DNA from: Multifurca ochricompacta
Taxonomy: Eukaryota > Basidiomycota > Agaricomycetes > Russulales > Russulaceae
Assembly: GCA_022496185.1 (NCBI GenBank)
Contig: WTXG01000564.1
Location: forward strand, 1 to 13,430
DNA: 13,430 nt
Direction of reading: 5' to 3'
Shown: positions 7,042 to 13,430 of the stretch, piece after piece
How positions within the stretch are numbered: position 1 is the stretch's first letter
Layout of the letters: each line of letters opens with the position of its first letter
Position numbers and translations under genes: made by a program
Notes under the pieces: generated by a model
Databases searched by the model: none
What the model was told of the DNA's origin: nothing
The model's input: only the letters and a program-made list of their open reading frames with translations

Positions 7042-7752
7042 CCTGGGTGGATGACAAGTCATGGAAAGTCTTCATAGCTGGCATGCGCAAAAATCCAAGG
7101 TCATGCGACACTTAAAAACCTTCATTGCGCGCGTGGAAGTCAAAACGGAGGGCGAATCAAAGCGCTGTGTACAGATGGAGGGGGCAAGTACACTGCAACC
7201 ACGGTCCAGAAGTTCCTGCAAGATAAAGGCATCAGACATGAGATGACGACACCTGACACTCCTCAGCACAATGGCGTTGCTGAACGGATGAATCGAACAC
7301 TGCTCGACAGGGTCCGAACGATGTTACTTGATGCTGATCTGCCTGAAACCTACTGGTACAATGTGCTAGAATACGCTGCTTACCTGCACAATGTCACCCC
7401 TACTCGCGCTCTAGACAACACCACCCCAGAAGAAGCTTGGAGCGGCAACAAACCAGATGTCTCTCACCTGCAGATTTTTGGATGCCGAGCATTCATGTAT
7501 ATTCCTGAGAGGTATCACACCAAGCTGGGTGCACGATCCCTCCAATGCACTTTCCTTGGCTATGCACGGCAGCGCAAGGCATTTAGATTGGTACATCGCT
7601 CTACAGGCCGATTTTTTGAGTCCTGCGATGTCATATTCGATGAAGGGGGGCCGGGAAGTCATCATGAACAAGTAATCATTGAAATTGACAACGCCGAACA
7701 TGCAGAGCCAAGGGAGGAAGGCAAAACAGTAACATTCAGCCGCATACAATAA
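7023..7752 (+). pseudogene. Copia-B integrase core and C-terminal region, frameshifted
   Basis: Homology runs through three frames. GFEYFVTWVDDKSWKVFIAG occupies 7023 to about 7091. KSKVMRHLKTFIARVE follows in the next frame to about 7157. CTDGGGKYTATTVQKFLQ and onward is back in the original frame. Each switch fits loss of one base in a short G or A run. Catalytic residues are visible: the second Asp in CTDGGG (7174-7176) and Glu in HNGVAERMNR (7282-7284). The copia C-terminal signature follows (TPEEAWSGNKPDVSHLQIFG, FLGYARQRKAFRL). The frame stops at 7750-7752, and the linker to RT continues in another frame from about 7740. Confidence 0.88.
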
Positions 7753-8811
7753 CTACGCCAACGAAAACTACTAGCCAACATCAGCCAAGTAGCGATAGCG
7801 AAGTCGAGAGTGCACTCACCGAACCCCCAGCACCAGAACCAACACCCATCTCCACCATTACCACCCGACCCAAACGATCCACACATCCTCCTGTCCGCGA
7901 TGACGACCCTTGCTATTCTGTCAGTTCTTACGCAACTAGACGGGACCCTGCAGAACAAGTCAATATTGCGACATCTGACCTAGCAAGTGACCCACGCACC
8001 TACAGAGAAGCCATGGGCGACCCGACGCTGGCAAGTGGGATGCAGCCTGCCAGGAAGAAATGCGATCATTCGAAAGCATGGGAGTCTACGAGGTTGTCAC
8101 GGCCCAAATGGATGTAAAGTTGTCGGCAGTAAATGGGTGTTCCACATGAAGTGTGGACCCACAGGGGAAGTCTTGAGGCACAAAGCTCGCATTGTGGCAC
8201 AGGGTTTCACACAAGTCGAAGGCGTTGACTACAACGAGACTTTTGCGCCCATTGTGAAGTTTGCATCTCTTTGTGCAATTCTTGCATTGGCAACGCAGTT
8301 TGATCTTGAAGTACACCAAATGGATGTGAAGTCGGCATATCTTAATGGTGAGCTCAAGGAAGAAATATATATGGAACCACCCCTGGGTTTCGACATCCCT
8401 GAGGGCATGGTACTCCGACTAGTCAAGGCGGTGTATGGCACTAAGCAAGGCGGCTGTATGGTACCAAGATATCAGAGCGAAGTTAGAAAGTATAGGATAT
8501 CAACGCACTGAGGCCGACCACGCTGTGTTCATCCGCCACAGAAACAATACCCCATCCATCATTGCCCTCTATGTTGACGATATCACCATGGTGTCTAAAA
8601 CTCTGGAGGAAATAAATGAGGATAAGGAGGCACTCAAAAGGGTCTATGAAATGACAGACCTTGGTGAGCTTACCTGGATTCTTGGGATGCATGTCACTCG
8701 CGACCAGAAAGCAGGTTGGATGGCACTCTCCCAGAAAAAATACATTGAAGAAATCTTGGCGCGTTACGGAAAATCTGACGTTCAACCCATCAGCACCCCT
8801 GCTCTCGCAAT
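7740..8811 (+). pseudogene. Copia-B linker and reverse transcriptase, frameshifted
   Basis: A Pro/Thr/Ser-rich linker (ITTRPKRSTHPPVRDDD) leads into RT in frame 3 to about 8017. It continues in frame 2 (KWDAACQEEMRSFESMGVYE) to about 8100, frame 1 (VGSKWVFHMK, HKARIVAQGFTQVEGVDYNE, MDVKSAYLNGELKEEIYMEP, VYGTKQGG) to about 8452, and then frame 2 (VWYQDIRAKLESIGYQ). The catalytic first Asp is in VHQMDVKSAYLN and the YVDD box is at 8570-8581. The 8452 break falls in the conserved KQ-GR-W motif and fits loss of two bases; the other breaks fit loss of one each. The frame is lost again near 8811. Confidence 0.9.
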
Positions 8812-9527
8812 GAGCACTTAATCAAACTTGACTCACCCACTGTCGATGTCAAGGCGTACCAGCAAGCCATTGGCACCTTGATGTATCCCATGCTCGGCAC
8901 CCGCCCGGACCTCGCATACACAGTTGCTGCACTCGGACGACATGCTGCGAATCCTGGAGAGGAACATAAGCGAGCCCTAGATCGTGCATTCCGTTACCTT
9001 AGAGCCACAAGTGGCACGAAACTAGTCTTCACACATGGTGCACCTAGAGGAACTGAGCTGCAAGGTTATGTTGATGCTGATTGGGCTAGCGATGTGAACG
9101 ATCAAAAATCGACTTCGGGCTTTGTCTTCATGCTAGCTGGAGGCGCGATAAGTTGGAGCTTGAAGAAGCAACCTTCAATTGCGCTATCGAGCACTGAGGC
9201 CGAGTATATTGCAGGAGCCCATGCCGTGAAGGAGGCCGTCTGGTTGCGTTGGCTACTAGCTGAAATCCACCAGAAGGATGACTTACCAACTACCCTTCAC
9301 ATGGACAACCAATCTGCGATATCAGTTGCCCAAACCCCGAATTCCATGATCGCACCAAACACATCGAGATCAGACACCACTTCTTGAGGCACATGCACGA
9401 ACACCAAGAGATTGAATTGAAGTATGTACCAACAGAAGAACAACTTGCAGATGTGTTGACAAAGGGCCTTGTGCGGGAGAAACATGAGAAGTTCACTGAA
9501 GCGATGGGCATTCAGCGTGCAGGCTGA
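8812..9527 (+). pseudogene. Copia-B RNase H domain, frameshifted near its end
   Basis: From 8812 one frame reads EHLIKLDSPTV, then MLGTRPDLAYTVAALGRH, GYVDADWASDVNDQKSTSG with the first Asp, ISWSLKKQPSIALSSTEAEY with the catalytic Glu, LRWLLAEIHQ and HMDNQSAISVAQ. Near 9334 an A is apparently missing from CAAACCCC. The next frame then carries the C-terminus (HIEIRHHFLRHMHEHQEIEL, YVPTEEQLADVLTKGL) to a TGA at 9525-9527 that overlaps the polypurine tract. RNase H removes the RNA template during cDNA synthesis. Confidence 0.9.
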
Positions 9528-9534
9528 GGGGGCG
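9524..9534 (+). other. Polypurine tract of Copia-B
   Basis: CTGAGGGGGCG immediately before TGTTAG of the 3' LTR. The purine run primes plus-strand synthesis, and the pol stop codon lies inside it. Confidence 0.75.
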
Positions 9535-9841
9535 TGTTAGAATACAGCCATGGCACGCAGCCACATAGATACTGGAGATGGCGGCCTGAGATCGATCATA
9601 TTGAGGCTGTCCTACACAATGCACGAGGTGTCGTGCAAATTTCTTTACTTTATTATAGGACTATTCGCATAGTTAGTGTCCTCAGTCTTTCTGTTCCAAA
9701 GACTGAGGTCAGTATCATTCTCTTCATACCTACATTGTCTTTTACTAATTCTTTCTGTAGCTACTCGCTTTTCTAGGTATTACCTAGCAATATAGTCTTT
9801 CTGTTCCAAAGACTGAGCTACTTGCTTTTCTAACTCTTACA
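9535..9841 (+). repeat. 3' LTR of Copia-B
   Basis: 307 bp, same ends as the 5' LTR and no indels relative to it. It differs at 9551, 9557, 9573, 9574, 9587, 9602, 9624, 9823 and 9833, all transitions. It carries the same duplicated hairpins. Confidence 0.95.
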
Positions 9842-9846
9842 ATGAA
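9842..9846. repeat. Target-site duplication of Copia-B, right copy (ATGAA)
   Basis: Exact match of the five bases at 4952-4956, immediately after the terminal CA of the 3' LTR. Confidence 0.93.
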
Positions 9847-10191
9847 CTGACCCTGTACACAGCTAGCACCTGGCTGTGACATTAGAACAGATTTACAGAC
9901 TTCACAAGAAATAGTACTACTCACCTGGAAACGCAAGGTGACAACAACACATCCCCTTGCATGAACCCAAAACAACCATGCCTTATTCAGCATGAGAACC
10001 CCAGACCCCCTTGGCCTCCTTGACAGATGATGAATCCCTCAACTACCAGTCACCAGAATGAAACCTACCAGAACAGTCAGCCAGACAAAGATTCAGAGAT
10101 GTACCATTTGAAAACTGAAATCACTTTGCATTACTTGTGAGCAATTCCCCTGCTGAAAGCCCCCAAACTAGGGATCAGCAAGGGTTTTCAT
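9847..10191. other. Unassigned sequence between Copia-B and the hAT end
   Basis: No convincing coding frame, RNA gene or repeat. Before Copia-B inserted this was joined to the sequence ending at 4951. Confidence 0.5.
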
Positions 10192-10365
10192 TAGGGCTGC
10201 GTGCTGTACCCATACCCTACGGTATGACAGTGCTGTAGTACGGTGCCATACCCATACCATACCAGCTCAAGTCAATAATCGAGATGGATGGTTACGGGTA
10301 CGGCAAATGCCATCCAAACCTGTCAAAAAACGGCCATAGATGGCATTAGATGGCATAGATGGCAT
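10192..10365 (+). repeat. Probable left end of the hAT element with subterminal repeats
   Basis: TAGGGCTGCGTGCTGTACCC resembles the TAGGG(G)TGTGC-type termini of fungal hAT elements. It is followed by many direct and inverted copies of a CCATACC/GGTATG-like motif (10207-10263, and GGTTACGGGTACGG near 10289-10303). Such subterminal motif clusters are known transposase binding sites in hAT elements. At 10337-10365 the 10-mer TAGATGGCAT occurs three times in tandem. I could not find the matching inverted end on the right, or an 8-bp duplication. Confidence 0.5.
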
Positions 10366-11110
10366 TAAATAAATGAGCTTTAATCTTGTAATTAAGCCAC
10401 CAAAACTCCCCCAATATAGAATCTTTACCTATTTAGATAGCAGATAAGCGTTAGCTAAATATAGTAAAGACAAGAGATAAGATAAACTAACTAGTACTCA
10501 GTTCAGTTTATGTGGTCAAAACTGAAGTGAACACTTAAAGAGTAGCAACCTTTTATACTGCTCAGAGGAGCATGACATTAAGTAGAATAAATATAGTTAT
10601 TTAAATGTGACAAGAAAGAAGGAATGTGTTGTGTGTGCAATGTCTCTGAATCAACTATCTGATGCACTTTAGATTATCTTATCATAATCATTAGATCAGG
10701 AGCCCTGACAATCCAGTCACTAGTGGCCCATCTCAACAGCTGGTGCGCTTCCATTTTTCATGAAGCTACTATTATTATGATTTAATCCAAAGAACAAGGA
10801 CAATGCTCAATTTTCTGTTGACTGCGGTGAGATTGCTGCATTAAGGAGGCCCCAAGATGCAATAAATAGATCCTCTATCCATGTGGTGGAGTCTTACAGC
10901 TTTGCCTTACCATGACAGATCAGCCTGCCCAAGGACCAGAAGGTCAACAGCTTGATGCATCAAAAACTCCCAAACCTATTTGACCATGTTCTCACATAAA
11001 CCAAGGTAGTAAATAGTTCATTCAAGTGAAATTTGAGTGCAGCTATGAAATACTTATCCTTCCAGGTCAATGCTCTTGTCCAGTCCAAACCACTGCAGGT
11101 ACATGATTAG
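10366..11110. other. AT-rich stretch, no gene seen, probably hAT 5' non-coding part
   Basis: No frame shows recognisable protein sequence. Lying between the presumed hAT terminus and the first transposase exon, it most simply is the element's 5' leader, perhaps with unrecognised short exons near its right end. Confidence 0.4.
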
Positions 11111-11330
11111 CCGCAGCTATTGCTGTGGAGAAGCTTGATGAGTTTGGGAATCCTGTACAATCGTCCCACGGCGCCTCGCACATTCTCTCAAACACAAGAC
11201 CTCTGTGAAGTGCAAGCAAGCTGTCATGAATGATGTCAATAGTGATGTAGACAATGCTGATTTTAGCACTTCTTCTGCTGAGGATGGATCAGATGATCCT
11301 AGCAATGCTATGGAAATAAGTAATGAAGAG

Positions 11331-11382
11331 GTATGAGATATCTTAATGTGATTCCATGGTCAGGTGAATTAACAATTTGTAG
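11331..11382 (+). other. Intron 1 of the hAT transposase
   Basis: GTATGA...TTTGTAG, 52 bp. Removal joins SNEE to LADMLPSK in frame. Confidence 0.7.
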
Positions 11383-11619
11383 CTAGCTGATATGTTACCC
11401 TCAAAAACCATACCAGAGGTCAGCAACAAAAAGGGCCATGCATGCATCCTGAAATCAAAGATAAAGATGAACCCGATGCCCACACCCCCAATGAAGAAGG
11501 CAAGGACTTGTTCTGTCGAGGTTGAGGAGATTGAAGATGAAGATACCCCCCACTGGACTGCAGCAACGCATACCAGCATCATTCCAACAAGCTCATTCAA
11601 AATCCCTCACCCCAAAAAG

Positions 11620-11672
11620 GCAAGTTTTGCCTTGCATTTCTCACATTATTGTCTCATTGTGGGTTTTTATAG
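11620..11672 (+). other. Intron 2 of the hAT transposase, GC-AG type
   Basis: AAG|GCAAGT...TTTTATAG, 53 bp. The donor is the well-known non-canonical GC form with an otherwise perfect consensus. It joins IPHPKK to the BED-region exon starting MTRNIKRSP in frame. Confidence 0.65.
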
Positions 11673-11834
11673 ATGACCAGAAATATAAAAAGGAGTCCAA
11701 TATATCTATTCTACAAGGTCATCACCAACAGGCCATACAGTACCCCAGGAGAAGATGGAATGTACACTATCATTGCCTTCATGGTGCTCATAAGATTTGT
11801 ACAATTAAGAAGACAATGAAATCTAATCTAACTG

Positions 11835-11890
11835 GTGCATTTCTCATCATTTTTTTGCTTATCATTCCTGATGGATGATGCTTCCCTTAG
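11835..11890 (+). other. Intron 3 of the hAT transposase
   Basis: GTGCAT...CCCTTAG, 56 bp. Splicing joins MKSNLT to VLINNLRVM. Confidence 0.6.
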
Positions 11891-12104
11891 TACTCATAAA
11901 TAATCTCCGAGTCATGTTAGGCCAATGTATCAACTCTATTACATCCTTAAGAATCATGATGAGCCCCCAACACCTGATGAGATTGCTATCACATCTGGAA
12001 AAAAGCGACTCGATGGACGCACTGAAGCTGAATACATAAGAAAGCTTGGTAAGTCATCTGAAAACATCAAGAAAGCCTTTGAAGACCAGAAAGCCCGTGC
12101 CACT

Positions 12105-12155
12105 GTAAGTAATGTTAACTTCTCAAACATTTGGATGTCATGAAGCAATGGTCAG
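12105..12155 (+). other. Intron 4 of the hAT transposase
   Basis: GTAAGT...GGTCAG, 51 bp. It joins EDQKARAT to VPWDQETFEW in frame, as in hAT relatives. Confidence 0.85.
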
Positions 12156-12374
12156 GTTCCATGGGATCAAGAAACATTTGAATGGCTCCTCACTGAGTGG
12201 ATCATTGCCTGCAACCAGCTGTTTGATGAGGTTGAGAAACCTGAATTCATCAAGATGATGAATTTTACACACCACAATGGTGGTCCATTGAATATTCTGA
12301 AATGCAATGGGATCAAGCGGCGTGTTGTGAAGATGGGTGAGGAAACAATTGAAGGCATTCGCAAAATGTTCTCA

Positions 12375-12424
12375 GTAAGTATTATCTTATTTTCTTCATA
12401 CCACATATTTATCCATATGAGCAG
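12375..12424 (+). other. Intron 5 of the hAT transposase
   Basis: GTAAGT...GAGCAG, 50 bp. It joins IRKMFS to NLEGKVCLSLDAWT in frame. Confidence 0.85.
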
Positions 12425-12529
12425 AATCTCGAGGGGAAGGTGTGCTTGTCACTGGATGCATGGACATTGAGCAATCAGTACACATTTTTGGCAATTGTTG
12501 CACACTATGTAACCAATGTGGGCAACTTG

Positions 12530-12583
12530 GTTCATGCTCTTCCCCTCATTCAACTGGCATAATCTTATCATCCCCTTCCAGAG
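12530..12583 (+). other. Intron 6 of the hAT transposase (boundaries approximate)
   Basis: Starts GTTCATG and ends either at CCAG (12581) or two bases later. The conserved NLEELLIDF of relatives would fit the 12581 acceptor if one G had been lost at the donor side, so a small lesion is likely here. Confidence 0.6.
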
Positions 12584-12686
12584 GAGTTGCTGATTGACTT
12601 CCAAGAGCTTACTGGGGAGCATTCAGGAGAGAATATGGCAGAGGCAGTTTGGGCAACACTAGAGTTATACAGTCTCAATTGGAAAG

Positions 12687-12735
12687 GTGAGTTTCCCATC
12701 CTCAGCCTAGAAATGTGTTTCTAATCCATTTGCAG
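12687..12735 (+). other. Intron 7 of the hAT transposase
   Basis: GTGAGT...TTTGCAG, 49 bp, between the ELYS region and IIALVMDNASNN. The reading frame is consistent only if one base is extra in CTCAATTGG just upstream. Confidence 0.75.
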
Positions 12736-13146
12736 ATTATTGCCCTTGTAATGGATAATGCTAGCAATAACAACACTCTAGTTAAATCCTGGAGTGGCGA
12801 TGTCAACAATGGGGGGTTCCATTCTCGGCGCAAGATGCACAGTTGCGTTGCATGCCGCATACTGTAACAGGTGAAGCTCCGTGTACACTTAGTAATCAAG
12901 AAGGGCAAAGGTTTGGTGACCTAAGTCATTGGGCATACTGCAGAGGCAAACGTCATGCATCAAGCAATGACCAGGAACTGTGTCACCCACAGTGGTTTAT
13001 TCAACCACAATGATGGCGTTCTGAAACTGGAAGAAGCTGCAGCCCCAAGAGGACAAGATGGGGGCTACAGGCTGTTACAGGGGGTCTTATATACATTTCT
13101 CAGTGTAATGAGGTAAGCAGTAGGTGTAAGCAAGAATCAGCAAGTA

Positions 13147-13170
13147 TCAGTCAGCTGTATTGCTGACTGA
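13147..13170. repeat. Short perfect inverted repeat in U3
   Basis: TCAGTCAGC, six-base loop, GCTGACTGA. A related GCTGACTGATCA recurs at 13205-13216. No function is assigned. Confidence 0.6.
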
Positions 13171-13218
13171 GCCTTATCTCTGTGATTGTAAGCTGCATTA
13201 CTCTGCTGACTGATCATG

Positions 13219-13255
13219 CTCCACAGTGTGATGTCATAATGACGTCACTGTGGAG
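13219..13255. promoter_or_regulatory. Hairpin with paired CRE-like sites in the right-hand LTR
   Basis: CTCCACAGTG (13219-13228) and CACTGTGGAG (13246-13255) form a perfect 10-bp stem. Inside lie TGATGTCA (13229-13236) and TGACGTCA (13240-13247), the second being the exact CRE/ATF octamer and the first one C-to-T change from it. They are about 135 bp upstream of the minus-strand TATA box, where enhancer sites in U3 would sit. Binding by a bZIP factor is inference. Confidence 0.5.
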
Positions 13256-13430
13256 TAGATAACTGATATGTAGTCTAGCCCTTTGGTCTGGAACACGTCT
13301 ATCTACTGATACATGTGGTTCTGTGCTAAAATTGGCCATGGCCCAACCTGGGCCCTTATCTAGAGCTCCACTTACCTAGAACCTTCTAGGCTGGACTCCT
13401 CTTATCTTGATAGCAGCTCCACTTGGTCTA

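Larger units (their letters stand above)
4957..9841 (+). mobile_element. Copia-B: structurally complete Ty1/copia retrotransposon
   Basis: The element is 4885 bp. It has two 307-bp LTRs with TG...CA ends, matching 5-bp flanks, a primer-binding site two bases after the 5' LTR, a polypurine tract abutting the 3' LTR, and copia gene order (Gag, protease, integrase, RT, RNase H). The LTRs differ at nine positions (about 3 percent) with no indels. The first 567 codons are open. Downstream pol is split by eight apparent one-base deletions and one two-base deletion, so the copy is defective as given. It lies head to head with Copia-A and belongs to a different lineage (YVDD instead of FVDD, different LTR and primer-site sequence). 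Confidence 0.95.
11111..12938 (+). pseudogene. hAT-family transposase gene, eight exons, decayed and 3'-truncated
   Basis: Exons, by GT-AG (one GC-AG) sites and protein continuity: about 11111-11330, 11383-11619, 11673-11834, 11891-12104, 12156-12374, 12425-12529, about 12584-12686, and 12736 onward. The N-terminus has an acidic Ser/Asp region (STSSAEDGSDDPSNAMEISN). Next is a BED-type DNA-binding region (SPIYLFYKVI; HYHCLHGAHK; IKKTMKSNL), then MYQLYYILKNHDEPPTPDE. The RNase H-like catalytic core shows VPWDQETFEWLLTEWIIACN, VCLSLDAWTLSNQYTFLAIV (first Asp), LTGEHSGENMAEAVW and LVMDNASNN (second Asp). The RCMPHTV motif follows near 12838-12858 after a frameshift. Further single-base shifts lie near 11168, 11768, 11915, 12530 and 12675. 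The third catalytic residue, insertion domain and hAT dimerisation domain are missing. Sequence stops where the LTR begins at 12939. The transposase would cut and rejoin the element DNA in the nucleus; this copy cannot. Confidence 0.85.
12939..13430 (-). repeat. LTR of a third retrotransposon, right edge of window (partial)
   Basis: On the minus strand the sequence has U3-R-U5 layout. A TATA box GTATATAAG lies at 13086-13094, then a GC-richer leader, AATAAA at 12996-13001 (GAATAAACC), and an end CTCTGCA whose final CA is at 12939-12940. The upstream part (13100-13430) is rich in small hairpins, as in many U3 regions. The TG start and any body lie beyond the window, and length and TATA-to-AATAAA spacing suggest a Ty3/gypsy-type LTR, but no pol is seen. 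Its 3' boundary coincides with the loss of hAT similarity, so it probably inserted into the hAT copy; CATAC (12934-12938) would be the expected target duplication. Confidence 0.65.

Noticed and set aside
7662..7958. Minus-strand frame rich in Gly, Cys and Trp
   Set aside because: It is the antisense of the Pro/Thr-rich integrase-RT linker of Copia-B.
10337..10365. CRISPR-like or microsatellite array
   Set aside because: Only three overlapping 10-mers without spacers, in a eukaryotic transposon context.
11392..11676. A free-standing small basic/acidic protein
   Set aside because: Splicing on both sides places it in frame with neighbouring hAT exons, and its last codons are intron sequence.

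Overview
The window looks like a transposon-filled stretch of a fungal chromosome, most likely from a basidiomycete (mushroom-type) fungus. Three things point there. The hAT transposase relic carries canonical introns of about 50 bases. Two different Ty1/copia elements lie side by side. The base changes in the elements look like decay of methylated CpG sites. No rRNA, tRNA, CRISPR array or bacterial-type operon is visible. The only host-gene sequence I can support is the 3' end of one unrecognised protein gene at the left edge (1-254).

Layout, left to right. 1-254: C-terminal end of a host-like CDS, GC-rich and charged, with a Pro/Ala tail. 255-1435: AT-rich DNA with no gene. 1436-1889: a nearly perfect 454-bp inverted repeat made of two opposed copies of one LTR. 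1889-4586: Copia-A on the minus strand, a badly damaged Ty1/copia element. It has lost the rest of gag, the protease and the integrase core, and carries frameshifts and two CGA-to-TGA type stops. 4588-4720: inverted and partly duplicated pieces of the Copia-A LTR. 4721-4951: unassigned spacer. 4952-9846: Copia-B on the plus strand, structurally complete, with 307-bp LTRs, a 5-bp target duplication ATGAA on both sides, a primer-binding site and a polypurine tract. Its first 567 codons (Gag, protease, integrase start) are open, but the rest of pol is broken by nine small deletions. 9847-10191: unassigned. 10192-12938: a hAT-family DNA transposon relic with its left end and an eight-exon, decayed transposase. 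12939-13430: the end of an LTR on the minus strand, running out of the window and cutting off the hAT transposase.

How the parts relate. Copia-A and Copia-B lie head to head and would transcribe away from each other. Both carry a primer-binding site matching the 5' half of initiator tRNA-Met cut in the anticodon loop, the Drosophila copia priming mode. Copia-B inserted cleanly into older sequence, and the right-hand LTR inserted into an older hAT copy. The LTR pair of Copia-B differs only by transitions, eight of nine at CpG, and the stops in Copia-A fit the same process. This is a graveyard of selfish elements and I see no new multi-gene system. The most notable structures are the LTR palindrome, the CpG decay signature, the half-tRNA primer sites and the paired CRE-like sites in the right-hand LTR.
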